Source of the DNA: Spirulina subsalsa PCC 9445
GTDB taxonomy: Bacteria; Cyanobacteriota; Cyanobacteriia; Cyanobacteriales; Spirulinaceae
Length of the DNA stretch: 64,000 bases
NCBI RefSeq assembly: GCF_000314005.1
Contig: NZ_JH980292.1
Location: 4,314,121-4,378,120 of the forward strand
Direction of reading: 5' to 3'
Position numbers and translations under genes: made by a program. The notes beneath the pieces are model-generated. The model had not been told where the DNA came from. It worked only from the letters and a program-made list of their open reading frames with translations, and ran no database searches. Each line of letters begins with the position of its first letter. The stretch's first letter is position 1. Positions 9,196 through 17,560 of the stretch are shown piece after piece.

Positions 9196-9504
9196 CTAAA
9201 CCATCCACTCAGAAGCCCGTTCCCCCAAATCAAGGGGAATACTGATCGCTTTTCCTAAACGGGGGCGCTCTCGACTATTCTCAATGGTTTGCTTGACCTG
9301 TTCCACCACCCCCCAACCATTGAGATACTGGGCGATCGCATTTAAATGTTCCTCATACTCCAGCGCCGACAGGGGAAACGAGGCCTGTTCTAGATACTTC
9401 CACATGACCTGAACATAAATCTTGCCCTTAATCCGTCGAATCTGAACATCGTAGGAACAGCCCCACTTTGCCCGTAAGAGTTGCTGGAGTTCTTGTCCGG
9501 TCAT
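9196..9504 (-). CDS. DUF3067 family protein
   Basis: A short soluble protein of 102 residues conserved across cyanobacteria and plastids; its role is not known to me. Family signatures visible are the N-terminal MTGQELQQLLRAKWGCSYDV, the central YLNGWGVVEQV and the C-terminal RPRLGKAISIPLDLG. I chose the internal ATG giving MTGQEL because it is the family's usual start and has GAGGCG nearby; an ATG six codons earlier is also open. The gene is minus-strand, divergent from petC, with about 235 bases between them. Confidence 0.85.
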   Translation of the reverse strand: MTGQELQQLLRAKWGCSYDVQIRRIKGKIYVQVMWKYLEQASFPLSALEYEEHLNAIAQYLNGWGVVEQVKQTIENSRERPRLGKAISIPLDLGERASEWMV

Positions 9505-9739
9505 TGCGATCGCCTCATCCACTGCACAATCTTTTGATCTTCAGGTTATCCCCTTTGAATGCCCTTTTTCTGTAATAATTTAATACAAAGAGTTGTAACG
9601 CTTCTTAAAGAGCGAACCCCTATTCAACTCCTAATACGCTTGGTCGCTAAGTTTGGTTTACCATAACTTGGCAGGATTCTGAGAAAGTCTTCAGGATTCT
9701 TTACATCCTTTACAAAAGTATAATTTCTAGCGTTTAGTT

Positions 9740-10279
9740 ATGACACAAATTCCTGCTTCCGATGCCCCTAGCATGGGTCGCCGCCAATTTATGAACCTCT
9801 TGGCTTTCGGTACCATCACCGGAACCGCATTAGGCGCTTTATATCCCATTGTGAAATACTTTATTCCCCCCTCCAGTGGCGCTGCTGGGGGTGGAGTTAC
9901 CGCCAAAGATGCTCTGGGCAATAACGTTAAAGTCAGCGAATTTTTAGCCGAACACAAACCGGGCGATCGCACCTTGACCCAAGGCCTCAAAGGAGATCCC
10001 ACCTACTTAATCGTTCAAGAAGATGCCACCCTAGCCTCCTACGGCTTAAACGCCATCTGTACCCACCTCGGTTGTGTGGTCCCTTGGAACGCCAGCGCCA
10101 ATAAATTCATGTGTCCCTGTCACGGCTCCCAGTACAATGCAGAAGGCAAAGTCGTTCGTGGCCCCGCGCCCCTGTCCTTGGCCCTAGCCCATGCCACCGT
10201 CACCGACGAGGACACAGTAGAATATACCCCCTGGACAGAAACCGATTTCCGCACCAACGAGAACCCCTGGTGGTCTTAA
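9740..10279 (+). CDS. petC: Cytochrome b6f Rieske iron-sulfur protein
   Basis: The Rieske [2Fe-2S] subunit of the cytochrome b6f complex accepts electrons from plastoquinol and passes them to cytochrome f. Length is 179 residues, normal for the family. There is one N-terminal transmembrane anchor (about residues 18-40) after MGRRQF, the Tat-like segment typical of Rieske proteins. The cluster ligands are in [10 protein letters not shown] and CPCHGSQYN. The glycine-rich hinge (SGAAGGG) joins the anchor to the lumenal domain. petA follows after 45 bases in the same orientation, forming the usual petCA operon. A TATAAT lies 15 bases before the ATG, but no well-placed -35 box is visible. Confidence 0.98.
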   Translation: MTQIPASDAPSMGRRQFMNLLAFGTITGTALGALYPIVKYFIPPSSGAAGGGVTAKDALGNNVKVSEFLAEHKPGDRTLTQGLKGDPTYLIVQEDATLASYGLNAICTHLGCVVPWNASANKFMCPCHGSQYNAEGKVVRGPAPLSLALAHATVTDEDTVEYTPWTETDFRTNENPWWS

Positions 10280-10324
10280 ATCCCCAGACCTTGCCCAATC
10301 CATTTGAGAGCTTTTGATGTAGAG

Positions 10325-11314
10325 ATGAGAACACCCTCCTTTTTAAACGTGCTGCGCGTGAGTCAGCAGGTTGCTGTAAAACTGACAATCCTCGTCGTGG
10401 CAACTGTTGCAGTCTTCTTTACCAGTGATATCATTGCCCCCCAAAGTGCGGGCGCTTATCCCTTCTGGGCGCAAGAAACCGCCCCGGAAACCCCCCGCGA
10501 AGCCACCGGGCGGATTGTTTGCGCTAACTGCCACCTCGCCGAAAAACCCGCAGAAGTGGAACTTCCCATGTCCGTTGCACCGGACACCGTATTTGAAGCC
10601 GTCGTTAAAATCCCCTACGACTTAAACAGCCAACAAGTCCTAGGAGACGGTTCTAAAGGCGGTTTAAACGTCGGAGCCGTGTTAATGCTGCCCGAAGGTT
10701 TCAAAATTGCTCCCCCCGACCGGATTCCTGAAGAAATGCAGGAAAAAGTAGGCGGCCTTTACTTCCAATCCTACACCGCCGATCAGGAAAACGTGGTCAT
10801 CGTCGGCCCCTTACCCGGGGAACAATACCAAGAGATTACTTTCCCCGTCCTCTCTCCTAACCCCAAAACGGACAAAAACCTGCACTTTGGGAAATATCCT
10901 GTTCACTTAGGCGCAAACCGTGGCCGTGGTCAACTCTACCCCACAGGAGCCAAGAGCAATAATAACGTCTTTACTGCTCCTGTAGCGGGAACCATTAGCG
11001 ACATCAGCGAAGAGGCCGGAGTTGGCGCAACAGTGACAATTACCGCCGCCGATGGCAAAACCGTTGTAGAAAATATTCCCGTCGGTCCTGAATTAATCGT
11101 GGCCGCAGGTCAAACCGTTGAAGCAGGTCAAGAGTTAACCACTAATCCCAATGTGGGTGGTTTTGGTCAAGAGGATTCAGAAATTGTGCTGCAAGATCCG
11201 GCTCGGATTAAATGGTTATTACTGTTCTTTGTGGGCATTGCGTTAAGTCAAATGTTCCTCGCCCTGAAGAAGAAACAAATCGAACGAGTCCAAGCGGCAG
11301 AAATGAATATCTAA
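10325..11314 (+). CDS. petA: Cytochrome f
   Basis: The c-type cytochrome of the b6f complex, a lumenal protein with one C-terminal anchor. I start at the ATG giving [10 protein letters not shown], which matches the usual N-terminus; a TTG seven codons earlier is open but less likely. The signal sequence ends at SAGA and mature cytochrome f begins [10 protein letters not shown], whose Tyr1 amine is a haem ligand. The haem-binding motif is CANCH. The protein is 329 residues, normal for the family. The C-terminal helix [21 protein letters not shown] anchors it in the thylakoid with a short stromal tail. It is the second gene of petCA, and an intrinsic terminator follows. Confidence 0.98.
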   Translation: MRTPSFLNVLRVSQQVAVKLTILVVATVAVFFTSDIIAPQSAGAYPFWAQETAPETPREATGRIVCANCHLAEKPAEVELPMSVAPDTVFEAVVKIPYDLNSQQVLGDGSKGGLNVGAVLMLPEGFKIAPPDRIPEEMQEKVGGLYFQSYTADQENVVIVGPLPGEQYQEITFPVLSPNPKTDKNLHFGKYPVHLGANRGRGQLYPTGAKSNNNVFTAPVAGTISDISEEAGVGATVTITAADGKTVVENIPVGPELIVAAGQTVEAGQELTTNPNVGGFGQEDSEIVLQDPARIKWLLLFFVGIALSQMFLALKKKQIERVQAAEMNI

Positions 11315-11338
11315 CCAGTTTTTTAGATTTTCCCCCTA

Positions 11339-11383
11339 GGGTTTAAACGTTGTTAAACGGCAACTGTTTAAGCCCTTTTTTTT
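11339..11383 (+). terminator. Intrinsic terminator of petCA
   Basis: A stem of 10 bp with one mismatch (GGGTTTAAAC / GTTTAAGCCC) and a 17-base loop is followed immediately by eight T residues. It starts 24 bases after the petA stop. Confidence 0.85.
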
Positions 11384-11420
11384 GTGGGTTATTATTCATT
11401 GAGTGTGAACAAAATCTGCA

Positions 11421-11768
11421 TTACCCGGTATCGCTCCCCACTCCATAACCCGTGTAAGGTCGCTTATAAGGCGGCTGTAACCCTAAAACAATATCGTGCT
11501 TCGGGACTCCCATAGCCACCAGCGCTTCCCCCACATCACTATCCGTTGCATTCTGCTGTAACCAGATTTGGCCATCTCGAATATCAAAATGCAAGACGGT
11601 ATAGTAAATTCGCTTCAAATGTTGCCAACCGACTCGCATTAACTGGTAGCGATCGCGTTCTAAATCGAAACACAGTAAACTCTCTACCTCGGCTGTGTCC
11701 TTACTGTAATGACTGTATTCCGTTAGGAGTTTTTGAATACAGTCTCGATAGTGCGCTACCTTATCCAT
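11421..11768 (-). CDS. XisI family protein
   Basis: The protein has 115 residues. It is recognised by the N-terminus MDKVAHYRDCIQKLLTEY and by VGWQHLKRIYYTVLHFDI, IWLQQNATDSDVGEAL and the near-terminal DIVLGLQPPYKRPYTGY, all typical of XisI. XisI and XisH were named for control of fdxN-element excision in Anabaena. The pair is widespread in cyanobacteria without such elements, and its molecular role is not established. The ATG overlaps the end of the xisH gene by 13 bases, so the two are translationally coupled. No fdxN element or XisF recombinase is visible here. Confidence 0.85.
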   Translation of the reverse strand: MDKVAHYRDCIQKLLTEYSHYSKDTAEVESLLCFDLERDRYQLMRVGWQHLKRIYYTVLHFDIRDGQIWLQQNATDSDVGEALVAMGVPKHDIVLGLQPPYKRPYTGYGVGSDTG

Positions 11769-12172
11769 TGCACAACCTCCTCAAAAACCGGATCATAAAC
11801 CAACAACTTGACCTGATTTCGCTCAACAGCAACCTGAGCTAGACGACTCTGGAAAAAACTTTCATAGGCATCAATCGGAACTGCAAGATAAAGTTCTCGT
11901 TGAGGTTCATTCACTTCCAACATAATTCGGTAATTCAAAAACTGCCCCAATGCAGTATGAAAATCACTAATCGCGGAAGAACTAATAAAACTCTTAATCT
12001 CAACGGCAATTTTTTCATGTTCCCGTTCCGCAGCAATCAGCCGTTCTGCTGCCAGATCGATTTTAACGGTCACTTCTTCCCACTCCAACTCTAGCGGGTC
12101 ATCTGTAATTTGCCAGCGATCCTTGAGTAACGCTCGTTTGACCGCTTCATGGAAAATATCTCTGGCAGACAT
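11756..12172 (-). CDS. XisH family protein
   Basis: The protein has 138 residues. Signatures are the N-terminus MSARDIFHEAVKRALLKDRW, the acidic/lysine segment KIDLAAERLIAAERE, KIAVEIKSFISSSAISDFH, and ALGQFLNYRIML. The pattern D...E-x-K (KIDLAAERL then AVEIKSF) is that of a PD-(D/E)XK nuclease-like fold, which has been suggested for XisH; catalytic activity here is inference. It is the first gene of the xisH-xisI pair and lies at the left edge of the CRISPR-containing island. Confidence 0.85.
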   Translation of the reverse strand: MSARDIFHEAVKRALLKDRWQITDDPLELEWEEVTVKIDLAAERLIAAEREHEKIAVEIKSFISSSAISDFHTALGQFLNYRIMLEVNEPQRELYLAVPIDAYESFFQSRLAQVAVERNQVKLLVYDPVFEEVVQWIR

Positions 12173-12249
12173 AAAGAAAAAAAAATAATTTATTGTCTAT
12201 ATCTCCTTTTTTCCCTTTTTTGATTCTAGCTGAATCAATACACCAAATC

Positions 12250-12330
12250 GAAAATTCAAGGGGTCTAAGAGGGTTGATTTTTGGGAGTGTTCGCAAATGG
12301 GGTCTAGACAACAGGCAGGGCAAGGGGTTA
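12250..12330. repeat. Second, orphan copy of the CRISPR leader segment
   Basis: An 81-bp sequence starting GAAAATTCAAGGGG and ending CAAGGGGTTA is repeated with only a few changes at 12938-13018, directly before the first CRISPR repeat. This copy is followed by unrelated sequence and no CRISPR repeat. Confidence 0.9.
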
Positions 12331-12380
12331 GTTTGATGATTTATCCGTAAAACCTTGCAGTTTCTCGCTGTTAGAAGTCA

Positions 12381-12527
12381 AGGGAACAGGGGAAATTCAG
12401 GTTTTTGCCCTCAAGTCTATTTAATTTGGTATAAACCGCTAAAAGTCCTAGTAACACGGCTTAGAGGGATATATTGCTACGCAACGCTTCGCGAACGCGG
12501 AGCGTCACGAAGTGAACAGCAGACCCC
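12381..12527. mobile_element. Damaged MITE interrupted by a REP palindrome
   Basis: The segment GGAAATTCAGGTTTTTGCCC to CTTAGAGGGATAT is the near-identical inverted copy of the interior of the MITE at 22884-23036. Where the latter continues TCAGCAGACCCT, this copy has about 45 bases of the GCAACGCTTCGCGAACGCG palindrome and then AGCAGACCCC. The other terminal repeat is missing. It is a MITE remnant into which the palindrome was inserted. Confidence 0.75.
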
Positions 12528-12755
12528 AACTATGGCAGGCGCTGCGCCCCCCTACCAGTGGACTGAGAGGCTCTGGTTGAGGTTGATTTTTATATCAATA
12601 AAAAGCCGCTATTTAAATTTGGGCAAATTAATCCGCTAGGTTGATTATTTTATAAGGGTTTAGGGGGGAATTTTGGGGGTACATTAAAATAGTGGCTTTT
12701 GGGGATTTTGTGGGGTCTGGGGGGTGGGGGGGAGGCGCGGCCGGGATGGCTCGGT

Positions 12756-12791
12756 TATCTAGTGTTCTGTATGGTAGTTAAACACTAGATA
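12756..12791. other. Perfect 11-bp inverted repeat upstream of the CRISPR leader
   Basis: TATCTAGTGTT and AACACTAGATA are separated by 14 bases. No T-run follows. It could be a protein-binding site or an RNA hairpin in the extended leader region. Its function is not known. Confidence 0.5.
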
Positions 12792-12937
12792 TAGGGGATT
12801 GACAAATATTTTGCTTTGTGGTAAGGGGAAGATAGCGGGGGGGGAGTTTTGCGACGGGTCGGGAAAATGGCTGAAACGTTGATTTTTCGTCGAGGTGTTC
12901 GATAGCTTGTCCTGTCTGAGTTTGAGGTGTGTTGATG

Positions 12938-13018
12938 GAAAATTCAAGGGGTCTAAGAGGGGTGATTTTTTGGAGTGTTCGCAAATGGGGTCTAGACAAC
13001 AGGCAGGGCAAGGGGTTA
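12938..13018 (+). promoter_or_regulatory. CRISPR leader (proximal copy)
   Basis: This 81-bp segment ends ten bases before the first repeat and is present a second time at 12250-12330. Leader identity is inferred from position: repeats at this end are perfect, while the repeat at the far end is degenerate. Transcription and spacer acquisition should therefore start from this side. Confidence 0.7.
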
Positions 13019-13028
13019 AAATGGGGGT

Positions 13029-16000
13029 GTTCCTCTTTAATGGGGGACTAAATTGAATGGAAACGCCACTGAACTCAACCCCAGCTGCAGTGTGACAGAA
13101 AGGTTCCTCTTTAATGGGGGACTAAATTGAATGGAAACAGGGAATAGGGAATATTCGGTGCCATTTATTACATACTGCTGTTCCTCTTTAATGGGGGACT
13201 AAATTGAATGGAAACTTTACTATTGTTTAAAGTGATAGACGAAAATACCACTTGTTCCTCTTTAATGGGGGACTAAATTGAATGGAAACTTGGGCGGCTA
13301 GCACGAGGAACTGAATCGCCTCAGGATCGAGTTCCTCTTTAATGGGGGACTAAATTGAATGGAAACTCCAGGCTAAGACGCCCTTTAGCTGCTGCCCGTT
13401 GGGTTCCTCTTTAATGGGGGACTAAATTGAATGGAAACCATAGCCGACGTCGACTTCGTCTTCGTCTTCATAGTCGGTTCCTCTTTAATGGGGGACTAAA
13501 TTGAATGGAAACAGTTTGTTTACTGGGTATGGGTAGGAGCCCTTCAACTGTTCCTCTTTAATGGGGGACTAAATTGAATGGAAACACAGCGTCTCGCAAC
13601 GCTTCCTCATCCCCCTCATAAGTTGTTCCTCTTTAATGGGGGACTAAATTGAATGGAAACATTAATTACTTGCTAACACGGTAGTGAGTAGCCTCGGCGT
13701 TCCTCTTTAATGGGGGACTAAATTGAATGGAAACAGTGGGTGTATCTACATCTACACCCCAATGCATTGTTCCCTGTTCCTCTTTAATGGGGGACTAAAT
13801 TGAATGGAAACTTCGGCAGACAATGAACCTGCCAGTGATCCGTTCTGGGTTCCTCTTTAATGGGGGACTAAATTGAATGGAAACTTCGGATTCCTCTAAT
13901 ATGGAATCGAATTCTGCTATGGTTCCTCTTTAATGGGGGACTAAATTGAATGGAAACTCTCTTTATCCGTACGGATGAGAGAGGCGCTGCCATCAGGTTC
14001 CTCTTTAATGGGGGACTAAATTGAATGGAAACGATGAGGCGCAAGCGGTCGAGATTCGGAACATCACTGTTCCTCTTTAATGGGGGACTAAATTGAATGG
14101 AAACACTAGACATCGAAACGACTGGTTCAGCCAAGAATCCTAGTTCCTCTTTAATGGGGGACTAAATTGAATGGAAACTACGTACTCTTCAAGCAACTCT
14201 CCCGCAGTGATTAGGTTCCTCTTTAATGGGGGACTAAATTGAATGGAAACATCTTTTGACCCGTTAGGGTATAACCAACCGTCCGAGCTGTTCCTCTTTA
14301 ATGGGGGACTAAATTGAATGGAAACCAGACTTCTTCGGGAACATTAGCATGGGGAGATTAGTTCCTCTTTAATGGGGGACTAAATTGAATGGAAACTTAG
14401 GCAAAATCCGCCGTTACTGTTCCTTTTTCCGTTGTTCCTCTTTAATGGGGGACTAAATTGAATGGAAACTCCCCCGGTGAGGAGGTCACGATTCCCTGTC
14501 TTCCCTCGAGTTCCTCTTTAATGGGGGACTAAATTGAATGGAAACTATTTGAACTGGTCTTCAAGAGGGATCATAATCCTGTTCCTCTTTAATGGGGGAC
14601 TAAATTGAATGGAAACTGCGAGTAATCCCACTCAGCAAAGTTTGTGTACCCGGGCGTTCCTCTTTAATGGGGGACTAAATTGAATGGAAACAAATGACGA
14701 TCTTGTTAACCAACCATGTGATTTTGTTAAGTTCCTCTTTAATGGGGGACTAAATTGAATGGAAACTTTAATACTAATAGCCATAATTTTCTCCTAATGG
14801 CTAAGAGTTCCTCTTTAATGGGGGACTAAATTGAATGGAAACCCAGCGATCTGCAGAAGCAGAGATCCCAGCTAGACCGTTCCTCTTTAATGGGGGACTA
14901 AATTGAATGGAAACTCCGACAAAAAGTCTGTTGTTTGCTGCGCGATCCACGATCCTCCCTTTGAGTTCCTCTTTAATGGGGGACTAAATTGAATGGAAAC
15001 CCTTGGCTCCGAGGGAAGCCGACAAGTTGAACACTAGGGTTCCTCTTTAATGGGGGACTAAATTGAATGGAAACTATTCTATCTCTTTTCAGAGCTATGA
15101 AGCTTTTAGAAGTTCCTCTTTAATGGGGGACTAAATTGAATGGAAACTAAATCTTCATACTGTTTCCTTTAGTTCAACGAACTTAGCAGTTCCTCTTTAA
15201 TGGGGGACTAAATTGAATGGAAACATATTCTTCCGCACCAACTACGTGCTCCACTTGGGGTTCCTCTTTAATGGGGGACTAAATTGAATGGAAACAAGTT
15301 AGAGGGATTCAATCTCATCCTCTAACTCTGCCAGTTGTTCCTCTTTAATGGGGGACTAAATTGAATGGAAACAGTCGTTTATCAATCAAGAACTAGGTCG
15401 TTCCGATTTTGTGGTTCCTCTTTAATGGGGGACTAAATTGAATGGAAACTCAGTAGGCAAGTCATTACGATTGCCACCTGAAACATCGGTTCCTCTTTAA
15501 TGGGGGACTAAATTGAATGGAAACCTAAAACCCGCGCTGGGGAAAGGGTGGGTAGTATTAGTTCCTCTTTAATGGGGGACTAAATTGAATGGAAACCAAC
15601 CTTCTTTAGCTACCGTGTGGATGATCTTCCCAGTTCCTCTTTAATGGGGGACTAAATTGAATGGAAACGATACTAACGAGGATCCTTGGGACACAGCATT
15701 ACAAAGTTCCTCTTTAATGGGGGACTAAATTGAATGGAAACGATGGCTTCTTCAGGTACGGATTGATCCACTAACAAGTTCCTCTTTAATGGGGGACTAA
15801 ATTGAATGGAAACTCGTCTTTCATCATCCCGGCGACGACGATGTTTTTAAGTTCCTCTTTAATGGGGGACTAAATTGAATGGAAACCAAAAGCCATTTGT
15901 TGCTTTTGACTTTTTCTACTGTTGTTCCTCTTTAATGGGGGACTAAATTGAATGGAAACCTTGAAGCTTTCGCATACGAGCAAAAACTATTGCACCCATG

Positions 16001-16250
16001 GTTCCTCTTTAATGGGGGACTAAATTGAATGGAAACTTGACGTGGCTAAGTTCTCCGGCACGTTTAACCCAGTTCCTCTTTAATGGGGGACTAAATTGAA
16101 TGGAAACGCTTTCGACAAGCCGGGCTCCATCAACCCCTCTTTGTTCCTCTTTAATGGGGGACTAAATTGAATGGAAACTATAATTTTGGTAGGAATACGT
16201 TTCCCGGCCTTATAGTTCCTCTTTAATGGGGGACTAAATTGATTGGATAT
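13029..16250 (+). CRISPR. CRISPR array, 44 repeats and 43 spacers
   Basis: The 36-nt repeat begins GTTCCTCTTTAATGGG and ends TTGAATGGAAAC. By direct reading there are 44 copies. The first 43 look identical, and the last (16215-16250) is degenerate, with GATTGG for GAATGG and TAT for the final AAC. Spacers are mostly 35-41 nt; one, at 14915-14964, is 50 nt. The terminal GAAAC and the degenerate right end indicate transcription left to right from the leader. No cas gene is present in the window, so the subtype cannot be assigned. The repeat has no strong internal palindrome, unlike many type I-E or I-F repeats. Confidence 0.99.
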
Positions 16251-16854
16251 GAAAAATTTCACCAATTTAAGCAAAATAGAGGCTTCAAAAATACCTGTAG
16301 ATAAGCATTTTGTAGATGGAAATAAATCGTTAGATTTTACTGTCACCGATTTCTGGCAATGGGCATTGTCTGATTTAATTGAAAACAGAAACAGAGGGAT
16401 TTTAGCTGAGTTTCTGGTAATGAAAGCACTCCATATTCAACAAAAAACACGCCTTGAATGGGATGCGTATGATTTATTAACACCCAATGGAATTAAAGTA
16501 GAAGTTAAATCCGCCGCATATTTTCAATCATGGAAACAAAAAGCCAAATCCACTATTTCATTTAGCATAGCCCCAAAATTAATAACTGACTCCACCACAA
16601 ACACACCTATTTCAAAACGTCTGGCAGATGTTTATGTTTTTTGTTTGTTAAATGTTTCAGATTCAGAGACACTCATCAACCCGATGGATATGGAACAATG
16701 GACTTTTTTTATTGTAAAAACCGAAGAGTTAAACCAAAAACGAAGTAATCAGAAAACATTGAGATTGACAACGCTAAAAACACTCCGCCATATTGAGTGC
16801 AATTATGCTCATTTAAAAGAATCTTTGATAAAAACAACAACATTACCTTGTTAG
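16249..16854 (+). CDS. Putative PD-(D/E)XK nuclease-like protein
   Basis: The protein has 201 residues. Its ATG uses the last two bases of the degenerate CRISPR repeat; a TTG two codons earlier lies wholly inside that repeat. Visible features are RGILAEFLVMKAL, then WDAYDLLTPNGIKVEVKSAA, then ADVYVFCLLN. The order Glu ... Asp ... Glu-Val-Lys is that of the PD-(D/E)XK (restriction-endonuclease-like) fold. Similar proteins with LLTPxGIKVEVKS occur widely as hypothetical proteins; nuclease activity is inference. The gene is more AT-rich than its neighbours, suggesting transfer. With no space for its own promoter it is probably transcribed from the array or from spacer DNA. GGGGGAC in the repeat lies about 15 bases upstream of the ATG. 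Confidence 0.7.
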   Translation: MKNFTNLSKIEASKIPVDKHFVDGNKSLDFTVTDFWQWALSDLIENRNRGILAEFLVMKALHIQQKTRLEWDAYDLLTPNGIKVEVKSAAYFQSWKQKAKSTISFSIAPKLITDSTTNTPISKRLADVYVFCLLNVSDSETLINPMDMEQWTFFIVKTEELNQKRSNQKTLRLTTLKTLRHIECNYAHLKESLIKTTTLPC

Positions 16855-16961
16855 CAATTGAAACCGGGTTTTTGCCAGAGTTTACTGGGAAAACGAACCC
16901 ATTAACCCAACCCAGTTTCTGGCTAAGATTTAGGAGTTTATCAGAGGCGATTAAACCCTTT

Positions 16962-17021
16962 GGGCGTATGCAATACGCCCCTACAAACCGAATACAATGT
17001 AGGGGCGTATTGCATACGCCC
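16962..17021. repeat. 60-bp palindromic element
   Basis: Perfect 22-bp arms, starting GGGCGTATGCAATACGCCCC and ending in GCATACGCCC, are separated by 16 bases. It resembles small non-autonomous palindromic elements of cyanobacteria. The 127-bp direct repeat starts within its left arm. Confidence 0.85.
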
Positions 17022-17101
17022 TTTTGACCTAGGAGACGCAACAAAAACAGAGTCTTGACAACCCAGCCCATCCAGTATCTACAATCTTCTGCCTATTCCC
17101 C
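16975..17101. repeat. 127-bp direct repeat, left copy
   Basis: It matches 17434-17560 at all but two positions. It begins ACGCCCCTACAAACC inside a palindrome and ends CTATTCCCC. The pair brackets the antitoxin/toxin remnant. Confidence 0.95.
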
Positions 17102-17184
17102 GTTCCCTTACTGAATCTATAGATAGGGATCGTGTTATCATTTAATTCATAGTTACCAATAAGAAACAATCGGAAGATGGAAAT

Positions 17185-17412
17185 ATGACCCAATTAGTCG
17201 AGCGAATGCTCCAACAACTCCGGCAGTTACCAGAATATGAACAAAATCAAATTGCTGAAAATGTTATGCAAAAAATCAAGGAGCTACAGAAAAATAAAAC
17301 ATCTAATTCAGTTTCTAAATTATCTGATGATTTATTGATGCCAATTTTAGATTCAGTGGAAGATGATTTATTTGTTAGAGATCAAGACACAGGTAGAGAA
17401 ATCAGTTTATGA
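17185..17412 (+). CDS. Small antitoxin-like protein
   Basis: The protein has 75 residues. The N-terminus MTQLVERMLQQLRQLPEYEQ followed by a lysine-rich helix and an acidic C-terminus (SVEDDLFVRDQDTGREISL) resembles VapB/RelB-like antitoxins of cyanobacteria. An AT-rich promoter-like stretch precedes it. Its stop overlaps the ATG of a following frame as ATGA, the arrangement usual in toxin-antitoxin operons. That following frame is a truncated toxin, so this is an orphan antitoxin. Family assignment is tentative. Confidence 0.65.
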   Translation: MTQLVERMLQQLRQLPEYEQNQIAENVMQKIKELQKNKTSNSVSKLSDDLLMPILDSVEDDLFVRDQDTGREISL

Positions 17413-17486
17413 GCTATTTGTTAGATACTTGTAACGCCCCTACAAACCGAATACAATGTAGGGGCGTATTGCATACGCCCTTTTGA
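17409..17486 (+). pseudogene. Truncated VapC-like (PIN domain) toxin start
   Basis: The first eight codons read MSYLLDTC, the typical beginning of a PIN-domain toxin with its first catalytic Asp. The frame then runs into the right copy of the 127-bp repeat (from base 17434) and stops after 17 further codons. The rest of the toxin is gone. The ATGA overlap with the antitoxin supports a former toxin-antitoxin operon. Confidence 0.7.
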
Positions 17487-17560
17487 CCTAGGAGACGCAA
17501 CAAAAACAGAGTCTTGACAACCCAGCCCATCTAGTATCTACAATCTTCTGGCTATTCCCC
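17434..17560. repeat. 127-bp direct repeat, right copy
   Basis: Second copy of 16975-17101. Its left edge truncates the toxin gene, and its right edge includes the last codons and stop of radC. Confidence 0.95.

Larger units (their letters stand above)
12173..13028. other. Gene-free region before the CRISPR array
   Basis: About 850 bases without a credible gene. It holds two copies of an 81-bp leader-like sequence, a damaged MITE carrying a palindrome, a very G-rich stretch (about 12660-12735) and a perfect 11-bp inverted repeat at 12756-12791. Short open frames here lack any recognisable product. Confidence 0.7.

Noticed and set aside
9719-9724. TATAAT just before petC
   Set aside because: Would leave a leader of under 10 bases and lacks a -35 box; kept only as a remark.
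10304-10324. TTG start seven codons before the chosen petA start
   Set aside because: The ATG at 10325 gives the usual cytochrome f N-terminus.
13868-16346. Antisense frames inside the CRISPR array
   Set aside because: They consist of translated repeats (QFSPPLKRN) and spacers, not genes.
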